Shown in pieces: positions 1-4,012 of a DNA stretch of 7,754 bases. Positions within the stretch are counted from its first letter, which is position 1. Each line of letters opens with the position of its first letter. Made by a program: the position numbers and the translations under genes. A model generated the notes under the pieces. It ran no database searches and was not told the DNA's origin. It was given only the letters and a program-made list of their open reading frames with translations. Source of the stretch: Nitrospirota bacterium (lineage in GTDB: Bacteria > Nitrospirota > Thermodesulfovibrionia > Thermodesulfovibrionales > Magnetobacteriaceae); the NCBI GenBank assembly GCA_015233485.1, contig JADFXO010000183.1, forward strand, positions 1 through 7,754, given 5' to 3'.

Positions 1-528
1 CAAGCACAATTAGCCGGTTTATCTGAAACGTTGGATGATACAGATGCAACCTTGGAAGCCGAACCTGAATCCTTAGGGGGCAAAATGCACCTCACTAACA
101 ATTCTGCAACCAACGAGAACGGTAAATCATTAGAAATAGCAGCCAGAAAAGCTGGTGTTTCCTACCGTACCGCATGTAAAGCTATGCAGATATTCAAAAA
201 GGCTCCTGAAAAGTTGGAGGAAGCGGCTAATGAGGATTTCTCAATAGAAACAGTACATAGGGAGATTAAGGATAAACCGGTTACAGGAGACTACACACAG
301 ATTAACTTATTGAAAAAAGTAAAGACATTGATTTTGGGGGCTGAACGATATATGAATGACTTGGTGGATATGGTAGCTGATCTTGAAGCTAATCCTAAGT
401 TAATGACTGAGACTACAAGTGACGAGGTACTGGATAACCTTATGGGATTTAGTGAGCGGTCAATACCACTATTTTCACAGGTAGAAAAATCAATCAAGAC
501 TCTAAGCAAATTTAAAGAGGCAGCTTAG
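1..528 (+). CDS. ParB-like DNA-binding protein, C-terminal part (5' end outside window)
   Basis: The frame is open from base 1, so the gene starts upstream. A TTG at 31 is not a convincing start because the open frame runs through it without a ribosome binding site. The visible 175 residues contain a helix-turn-helix of the kind that follows the ParB/Spo0J N-terminal domain: a stretch beginning GKSLEIAARKAGVSYRTACK, then a second helix pair with APEKLEEAANEDFSIETV. This resembles phage and plasmid ParB-like proteins, where the motif reads roughly 'AKKAGVS.RT...A..I...AP'. The last 80 residues are helical and charged, possibly an oligomerisation or coiled-coil segment. The stop is followed at once by a GGGAGG ribosome binding site, so it probably forms an operon with the methyltransferase downstream. 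That the missing N-terminus carries the ParB CTP-binding or nuclease-like fold is inference. Confidence 0.75.
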   Translation, partial: QAQLAGLSETLDDTDATLEAEPESLGGKMHLTNNSATNENGKSLEIAARKAGVSYRTACKAMQIFKKAPEKLEEAANEDFSIETVHREIKDKPVTGDYTQINLLKKVKTLILGAERYMNDLVDMVADLEANPKLMTETTSDEVLDNLMGFSERSIPLFSQVEKSIKTLSKFKEAA

Positions 529-537
529 GGAGGTTAT

Positions 538-588
538 ATGAGAATTACTAATCCGTGCATCCGTAAGGCGACATTATGTACCGGTTAA
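538..588 (+). other. Short ORF (16 codons) with a strong ribosome binding site
   Basis: GGGAGG at 528-533 overlaps the preceding stop codon and stands 4 nt before ATG 538. The ORF encodes MRITNPCIRKATLCTG and stops at 586-588. The ribosome binding site is better than that of many real genes, but the peptide is tiny and its coding sequence includes the 5' arm of the inverted repeat at 542-556. It could be a leader peptide whose translation opens the hairpin, or the start of a former gene interrupted by the inverted-repeat segment. There is no evidence that the peptide itself has a function. Confidence 0.25.
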
Positions 589-648
589 TGGCTTATCATC
601 ACGTTTGAAGAGTTATTTGTGTCGTTTTACTATACGGATTAGTAATTC
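542..648 (+). repeat. Long inverted repeat, candidate structured RNA
   Basis: The 15-nt arm GAATTACTAATCCGT (542-556) is perfectly complementary to ACGGATTAGTAATTC (634-648). Inside these arms, 563-574 (GTAAGGCGACAT) pairs fully with 619-630 (GTGTCGTTTTAC), using three G-U wobbles. The two stems are separated by an asymmetric internal loop of 6 nt (557-562) and 3 nt (631-633), and the apical loop is 44 nt (575-618). Wobble pairs in the inner stem favour a role as RNA rather than as DNA. The element fills almost the whole gap between the ParB-like gene and the methyltransferase gene. It has no terminal T-run, so it is not a typical terminator. I do not recognise a known RNA family. A small inverted-repeat (MITE-like) insertion is the main alternative, but I see no target-site duplication. 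Confidence 0.55.
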
Positions 649-666
649 CGGGCGAGAGATTACTTT

Positions 667-714
667 ATGATGATTGAGAACAATATGGCTACTCTTTATG
701 GGAGGAAATGGTGA
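667..714 (+). other. 15-codon ORF overlapping the methyltransferase start
   Basis: ATG ATG at 667-672 opens a frame encoding MMIENNMATLYGRKW, which ends at TGA 712-714, across the start codon of the next gene. Its own upstream ribosome binding site is weak (GCGAGAG at 652-658). The ribosome binding site of the methyltransferase gene (GGAGG, 701-705) lies inside this ORF. The arrangement fits translational coupling, in which ribosomes finishing the short frame restart on the methyltransferase. It may also be chance. Confidence 0.25.
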
Positions 715-1991
715 ATTTAACAGTAGATCCTGAAATTCGAGACATTATACCCAACTTAAGGCCAGAGGAACATGAAGGACTTATGAAGAGCCTTGTTCGC
801 GAGGGTTGCAGGGATAAGCTTGTGACGTGGCAAGGGGTTATTATCGACGGCCATAACCGGTACGACATCTGCATCCTCTTAGGTATACCATTTGAAACGT
901 TAGAGATGAAGTTCAATAGCCGTCATGAAGCTATAGCATGGGTACTCGACAACCAGCTCAACCGACGGAACCTCACAGATGAACAAAGGACGTACTTGTT
1001 AGGCAAGCGACTTCAGCAGGAACGCAAGCCAGTAGGAGCACCTGTGGGCCATGAAGGAAAGAACCAACACACAAAAGCTAACGGGGTAAAAGTTACACCA
1101 TTAGCTCCTATGCGTACAAAAGAGAAAATTGCCGAGGAGCAGCGCGTATCACCAAAGACTATTCAGAACGCTTCTACCTATGCTTCGGCTGTAGACCACA
1201 TTGCCAATATAGTACCCGATGTCAAGGAGCGTATTCTCTCTGGAAACCTATTAGCGACTAAGAAAGACATTGTTAAACTTGCTGAACTAACACCAAACAA
1301 GATCGGGGAAATAGTCGATAAGGCTTTTGAAGGGAAAAAGGTTAACCTATCTATAAGAGAAGAAGAGCGTCGAGAACGGTATGCAAAGCTTATCACACCT
1401 GAGCCGATGGCATTCCCGAAGGATAAGAAGTATCAAGTCATATATGCAGATCCACCCTGGAAACGTCATTATTCAGGGACGCTAAATAGAGAGATTGAAA
1501 ACCATTACCCCACTATGGACCTGCAAGACATCTGCAACATGACAATACCATCAGATACCGATTGTGTATTGTTTATGTGGTGTCCATCATCCTCCCTTGC
1601 TGACGCTTTAACAGTTATAAGTTCATGGGGGTTTATTTTTAAGACTTGCGCCGTATGGGTAAAAGAGTCTAAAGGTACCGGTTATTACTATCGCCAGCAA
1701 CACGAGCTAATTTTATTGGCAACTAAGGGCAATATTGGTACGCCAGCTCCAGCAGACAGGCCAGTATCGGTAATCATGGCACCAAGAGAAGAACATAGCA
1801 AGAAACCTCAAATAGTTAGAGAACAGATAGAGAAAATGTACCCAATACTGAACAGGCTCGAAGTATTTGCACGGGACAGACACAAGGGATGGGATGTATA
1901 CGGGAATGATAGAAAACTTCAAGAGGTAAGTCAGGGAGCAGATGCGTATTCCTCTGATTCCGGCAACCACGAAATACCCTCCGCTGCATAA
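711..1991 (+). CDS. ParB-like domain / HTH / MT-A70 adenine methyltransferase fusion
   Basis: Predicted S-adenosylmethionine-dependent N6-adenine methyltransferase of mobile-element type. Numbering from ATG 708 (427 aa), residues 1-100 form a ParB-like N-terminal domain: VIIDGHNRYDI at 45-55 is the GHNR box, followed by NQLNRRNLTDEQR near 82-94. Residues 137-165 (TKEKIAEEQRVSPKTIQNAS onward) are a helix-turn-helix. The MT-A70 domain starts near 240: YQVIYADPPW (242-251) with the catalytic DPPW, then HYPTMDL, FMW (289-291), QQHELILLATKG, APREEHSKKP and the closing LEVFAR...GWDVYGND. All core motifs are intact. I choose GTG 711 because GGAGG (701-705) is 5 nt before it and only 2 nt before ATG 708; both are in frame. 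Such fusions occur in phages and integrative elements, where the DNA-binding part may direct methylation (inference). The likely substrate is DNA, not mRNA. It probably shares an operon with the preceding ParB-like gene. Confidence 0.92.
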   Translation: MNLTVDPEIRDIIPNLRPEEHEGLMKSLVREGCRDKLVTWQGVIIDGHNRYDICILLGIPFETLEMKFNSRHEAIAWVLDNQLNRRNLTDEQRTYLLGKRLQQERKPVGAPVGHEGKNQHTKANGVKVTPLAPMRTKEKIAEEQRVSPKTIQNASTYASAVDHIANIVPDVKERILSGNLLATKKDIVKLAELTPNKIGEIVDKAFEGKKVNLSIREEERRERYAKLITPEPMAFPKDKKYQVIYADPPWKRHYSGTLNREIENHYPTMDLQDICNMTIPSDTDCVLFMWCPSSSLADALTVISSWGFIFKTCAVWVKESKGTGYYYRQQHELILLATKGNIGTPAPADRPVSVIMAPREEHSKKPQIVREQIEKMYPILNRLEVFARDRHKGWDVYGNDRKLQEVSQGADAYSSDSGNHEIPSAA

Positions 1992-2165
1992 TGTGTCAGT
2001 TATAACCTCAGCTACCTTTTGTGTCAGGTCAGAGGTTATTGCTTTTCTCATTGACTCCACTTTTAGAGCTGCGTATTCCGGAGGTAGAGGCTGAGAGAAT
2101 ATTAAATCTAAAAATTCAAAACTTCTATTATTCTCCTGGCGCGTGGAAAGAGGAAATTCTATCAC
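1992..2165 (-). pseudogene. Possible minus-strand coding remnant, unidentified
   Basis: Read on the minus strand from a GTG at 2165, the first 58 codons look like a genuine amphipathic protein: a run with FEFLDLIFSQPLPPEYAALK is followed by VESMRKAITSDLTQKVAEVI. Past base 1992 the frame continues only as the antisense of the methyltransferase gene and turns into implausible sequence, so an original gene would have lost its 3' part there. There is no ribosome binding site at a usable distance; GGGGAGG lies about 30 nt upstream. I do not recognise the family. It could be a chance open frame. Confidence 0.25.
2002..2045 (+). terminator. Probable rho-independent terminator after the methyltransferase gene
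   Basis: ATAACCTC (2002-2009) pairs perfectly with GAGGTTAT (2032-2039). An inner ACCT/AGGT stem (2014-2017 with 2026-2029) adds four pairs across a small internal loop. The tail reads TGCTTTTCTC, which is T-rich but interrupted. It lies 10 nt after the methyltransferase stop, where a terminator is expected. The octamer TGTGTCAG also occurs twice, at 1992-1999 and 2020-2027. Confidence 0.5.
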
Positions 2166-2352
2166 TAAACTGCTCAGATGGGATTTCCTATTGTATCCTC
2201 CCCTAAAAGCTCAAGGAAGGGGCAAAATAAGCAGAAATTATGGTATACATGAAAGTTTATGACACCAGATTAATTGAAAGCTGAGACTTGGTGTTCAAAT
2301 AGATTATTACAGTCTCTGCCTGTATATACTATTGAAGCCGAATATACCTTTT
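2166..2352. other. Non-coding gap without recognisable genes
   Basis: No ORF with a ribosome binding site is present. A weak imperfect hairpin, ACACCA (2262-2267) with TGGTGT about 20 nt downstream, lacks a T-tail. The stretch lies between two decayed minus-strand remnants and looks like eroded DNA. Confidence 0.4.
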
Positions 2353-2487
2353 TTACTTCAGACCCTCTACTGAATCTACTAGCTCCAGTGCCTTCTTGAT
2401 ATAATAGTCAAAATCAAGGTCATCCGGAATATTGGAGCTATTTATGTCGTTTACGACTCTTTTAAGAAAATACGGTAGATTATATTT
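2353..2487 (-). pseudogene. C-terminal remnant of an unidentified minus-strand gene
   Basis: On the minus strand, 44 sense codons from 2487 down to 2356 end in TAA (2355-2353). The peptide begins KYNLPYFLKRVVND and continues INSSNIPDDLDFDYYIKKAL, then ELVDSVEGLK. The acidic turn PDDLD, the aromatic DYYI and the amphipathic helix up to the stop look like the natural C-terminus of a real protein. There is no start codon or ribosome binding site upstream, and an in-frame TAA at 2488-2490 closes the frame, so the 5' part is gone or shifted. I cannot name the family. It is one of three minus-strand remnants in this window, all opposite in orientation to the intact genes, suggesting older DNA overwritten by the plus-strand modules. 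Confidence 0.45.
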
Positions 2488-2557
2488 TTAAGTATAAGTC
2501 AAGCATTACTATAATCTATACATACTGATTAGAGTGGAGCAAAGAAAATAAATTTTA

Positions 2558-2720
2558 AATGTTTTAGTTTCGACTATTGACACGGATTTTATGATCTGCT
2601 ATGTTCACTAAGAGTAAGGATTTGCATCTATTGATCGTTGGTTCTGTGAATGGAATAGGAGCCTTATATAAATACGTAAAAAAAAAGAACTGGAGTAAAA
2701 AGGACATGAAAAGTCGGGGT
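2558..2720 (+). repeat. Expression module, copy A
   Basis: This segment is a diverged direct repeat of 2777-2928. Shared landmarks in order are AATG plus a T-rich stretch, GACTATTGACAC, GATCTG, the -10 box, AGAGT, TTATATAAAT (2664-2673), a GGAGTAA ribosome binding site (2692-2698), and an ATG ten nt after GGAG, followed by AAGTC. Offsets between the copies drift from 219 to 221 to 208 bases, so small indels have accumulated, mainly between the -10 and TTATATAAAT. The order and spacing show that a whole promoter, leader and start region was duplicated. Confidence 0.65.
2577..2605 (+). promoter_or_regulatory. Sigma-70-type promoter P1
   Basis: A perfect -35 box TTGACA (2577-2582) is followed after exactly 17 nt by the -10 box TATGTT (2600-2605). 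The surrounding bases recur at promoter P2 with the same spacing (GACTATTGACAC upstream and GATCTG just before the -10). Transcription would start near 2612 and read into the short ORF at 2706. Confidence 0.6.
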
Positions 2721-2792
2721 AACTCAAATGAGAAAGCCACCAGCGGAATAATTGAAATAGGAGTACCATCGCGAGTAATGATTTTTTTTTAG
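2706..2792 (+). pseudogene. 28-codon stub, truncated copy of the 2914 gene family
   Basis: ATG 2706 has GGAG at 2692-2695, the same 10-nt spacing as the intact gene at 2914. The peptide begins MKSRGNSNEKATSGIIEIGV and ends PSRVMIFF. Its start matches the family pattern M(R/K)S, and GIIEIGV aligns with ELKVEIG of the 222-aa protein and DQIEVRT of the 835-aa protein. The frame ends where the T-run of the next module begins (2781-2789), so the coding sequence seems to have been cut when module B came to lie behind it. It is transcribed from P1 if P1 is active. It could still make a small peptide, but a decayed paralogue is the simpler reading. Confidence 0.45.
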
Positions 2793-2797
2793 GACTA

Positions 2798-2826
2798 TTG
2801 ACACAGTGCTTACGATCTGATATGGT
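2798..2826 (+). promoter_or_regulatory. Sigma-70-type promoter P2 of the 222-aa gene
   Basis: TTGACA (2798-2803) and TATGGT (2821-2826) are separated by 17 nt, the same architecture as P1. Transcription would start near 2833, giving a leader of about 80 nt before ATG 2914. The -10 box is imperfect, so the promoter may need activation or be of moderate strength. Confidence 0.65.
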
Positions 2827-2860
2827 CAGTATAGAGTCAGTTAGCTTCATCAATTCTGTC

Positions 2861-2881
2861 AATTTATATTTTATATAAATT
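2861..2881 (+). promoter_or_regulatory. Perfect AT-rich palindrome in the leader of the 222-aa gene
   Basis: AATTTATAT (2861-2869) and ATATAAATT (2873-2881) form a 9-bp perfect inverted repeat around TTT. It lies between promoter P2 and the ribosome binding site. It could be an operator, for example for the ribbon-helix-helix protein encoded at 3752, or a weak leader hairpin. Half of it recurs in module A (TTATATAAAT, 2664) and half before the 835-aa gene (AATTTATAT, 3973). Confidence 0.4.
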
Positions 2882-2913
2882 AGTTGTAAATAAAGAAAAG
2901 GAGTAAGGTAAAC

Positions 2914-3582
2914 ATGAGAAGTCAGTGTTTAGTAAATGGTACAGCGGCATTTGAAGGCCTCGAACTGAAAGTGGAAATTGGACATTTAACCCATAGCATT
3001 ATTGATTTGTTTCGGCCTGTCTGCCTAGAAGGATATACACTCTATGGACGAAGGGATGGTCAGTATATTGAAACAATAGGCGGCATAACAGTTGAGCCAT
3101 ATATATTGGAGCAACGTAAAAACGGGCCGGCTTACCAATGCTACTATAAAGAGAAAGATTGGTCTCAAGTTCTGTATGTCAATAATATTTCTATGAACGA
3201 AACCTACGTGGCATGGAATCACCATTATATATGGATTCGCTCTTGCCCAAAAAGAACTACAATATCACTACATGAACTAAATGTAATTGTAAGGACAGCA
3301 CTTGAAATATTCTGTACACAGTATAACTTTTATAAGAACAGCAAGGATGCCGCAGTGCCATGTGTTCAAATCAACAGTGAATCCCTATATGCATCAGCCT
3401 ATGTCAAGAAAGCCGTCATTTCGCTAGACTATGTAAACCGGTATGACGACCCCAGACAGTATGTGGTAACGATAAAAACAAGGGATTTACTAAAAATGGG
3501 AGTCAAGCACCCTCATGATTTGGTCCACCTACTCACAAGGGTTCTAAATTATCAGTATAAAAGAGATGATAACCAATGGTAG
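2914..3582 (+). CDS. Unidentified 222-aa protein, short paralogue of the 835-aa protein
   Basis: I do not recognise this family. ATG 2914 has AAGGAG (2898-2903) ten nt upstream and promoter P2 about 90 nt upstream. The protein lines up over its whole length with the 835-aa protein encoded at 4009. Shared points are IIDL (29-32), GYTLYGR (40-46), GG-x-x-V-x-PY (56-63), Y-x-C-x-x-KE-x-x-W (74-83), NHHYIWIR (102-109, NWHYLWFR in the paralogue), FC-x-QYN (133-138), LY-x-x-x-Y-x-KK (158-166) and LLKMGVKHPHDL (192-203). It has no signal peptide or clear membrane segment, so it is probably cytoplasmic. The conserved aromatic, His and Cys residues do not form a catalytic motif I know. It ends soon after the start of the helix-hairpin-helix-like segment, and lacks the acidic insert and repeats of its partner. 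It could be a shortened, regulatory or antagonistic partner (inference). Confidence 0.75.
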   Translation: MRSQCLVNGTAAFEGLELKVEIGHLTHSIIDLFRPVCLEGYTLYGRRDGQYIETIGGITVEPYILEQRKNGPAYQCYYKEKDWSQVLYVNNISMNETYVAWNHHYIWIRSCPKRTTISLHELNVIVRTALEIFCTQYNFYKNSKDAAVPCVQINSESLYASAYVKKAVISLDYVNRYDDPRQYVVTIKTRDLLKMGVKHPHDLVHLLTRVLNYQYKRDDNQW

Positions 3583-3612
3583 CCAATAGAGGCCATAATA
3601 TCGTAAAGTAGC

Positions 3613-3661
3613 TTAAGAGTATTGAGTCTTTATTCGTACCCAAAAGACTCAGTACTTTTAA
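3613..3661 (+). terminator. Long hairpin after the 222-aa gene, probable terminator
   Basis: The arm 3613-3631 pairs with 3643-3661 over 19 positions, with two G-U pairs and no mismatches, around an 11-nt loop (ATTCGTACCCA). The core is GAGTCTTT with AAAGACTC. The 3' arm ends in CTTTT followed by AAAA, so the T-tail is short and partly inside the stem. Its place 30 nt after the stop of the 222-aa gene supports a terminator. With its near-symmetric sequence it could act in both directions. Confidence 0.6.
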
Positions 3662-3697
3662 AATATCAAGAACTGCGAAATATTTCTATGATATGAA

Positions 3698-3725
3698 TTG
3701 TATTTATATAGATGTTATGTATACT
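3698..3725 (+). promoter_or_regulatory. Possible promoter of the RHH gene
   Basis: TTGTAT (3698-3703) and TATACT (3720-3725) are 16 nt apart. The -10 box is good (5 of 6 consensus bases) and the -35 box is poor. A start near 3732 would leave a leader of only about 20 nt before ATG 3752, just covering the ribosome binding site. Since a terminator precedes it, the RHH gene probably needs its own promoter, which supports this call. Confidence 0.4.
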
Positions 3726-3751
3726 TGAATCAAAAAAGGAGATTTTGCAAA

Positions 3752-3913
3752 ATGTCAAAACTACAGCACGTCATTAGCTTTCGAGTAGATGAGGAGCATT
3801 ATAAAAAAATTAAGCAAGCCGCAAAAAAAGATTATATTTGCATATCGGCGAAGTCCAGAGCAATCATTCTAAAACATCTAAATAATGGACATGGAGTAGA
3901 GTCTATCAGTTAG
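3752..3913 (+). CDS. Ribbon-helix-helix (RHH) DNA-binding protein, 53 aa
   Basis: Small predicted transcription regulator of the CopG/Arc/MetJ fold. From ATG 3752 the protein has a beta strand (QHVISFRVD, residues 5-13), helix A (EEHYKKIKQAAKKDY, 14-28), a turn with KSR, and helix B (RAIILKHLNNG, 34-44). This is the complete RHH pattern and length; such proteins dimerise and insert the paired beta strands into the major groove. I choose 3752 rather than the in-frame ATG 3698 because GGAG (3738-3741) lies ten nt before it, and the upstream 18 residues fall on the predicted promoter and leader. The gene sits alone between the two paralogues, after a terminator. RHH proteins commonly control their own or neighbouring genes, so it is a candidate repressor of this cluster (inference). 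No toxin partner is evident next to it. Confidence 0.75.
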   Translation: MSKLQHVISFRVDEEHYKKIKQAAKKDYICISAKSRAIILKHLNNGHGVESIS

Positions 3914-3979
3914 ACCACAGAAATATTAGATAAAGATGCAGTCAGAAACGGCTGTGATATATAGAGCGGCTGAATTTAT

Positions 3980-4012
3980 ATGAGGAGTATACAGACAGTT
4001 TTTTTGATATGA
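3980..4012 (+). promoter_or_regulatory. Displaced ribosome binding site and duplicated start of the 835-aa gene
   Basis: GGAG (3984-3987) is 21 nt before ATG 4009, while the two related modules use 10 nt. The extra length includes a run of seven T (3999-4005). ATG 3980 opens a ten-codon frame, MRSIQTVFLI, whose TGA (4010-4012) overlaps the gene's ATG. The bases around both ATGs are near copies (ATGAGGAGTATACAGACAG and ATGAGAAGTTTACAAGACAG). The gene may therefore be translated by coupling from the short frame, or poorly. No in-frame start lies nearer the GGAG. Confidence 0.45.

Larger units (their letters stand above)
2777..2928 (+). repeat. Expression module, copy B
   Basis: This is the second copy of the module at 2558-2720, and it leads into the intact 222-aa gene. 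Between the -10 box and the ribosome binding site it is about 13 nt shorter than copy A. A partly degraded third version seems present before the 835-aa gene, where AATTTATAT (3973-3981), GGAGTA (3984-3989) and ATGAGAAGT (4009-4017) recur, but without a TTGACA box. Confidence 0.65.

Noticed and set aside
542..648. Integron attC site or ParB parS site
   Set aside because: The ends lack the RYYYAAC/GTTRRRY core of attC and there is no integrase. The arms do not resemble the known parS palindrome, and the 77-nt spacing is wrong.
2021..2206. 61-codon plus-strand ORF from GTG 2021
   Set aside because: It starts inside the terminator-like hairpin, has no ribosome binding site and an unremarkable peptide. 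The minus strand here looks more protein-like.
2260..2298. Hairpin ACACCA/TGGTGT as a regulatory element
   Set aside because: The stem is six pairs plus wobbles with a loop near 20 nt, which is expected by chance in this composition.
2601..2792. 63-codon plus-strand ORF from ATG 2601
   Set aside because: Its ATG lies inside the -10 box of P1 and has no ribosome binding site. The in-frame ATG 2706 with GGAG is the better start and is reported instead.
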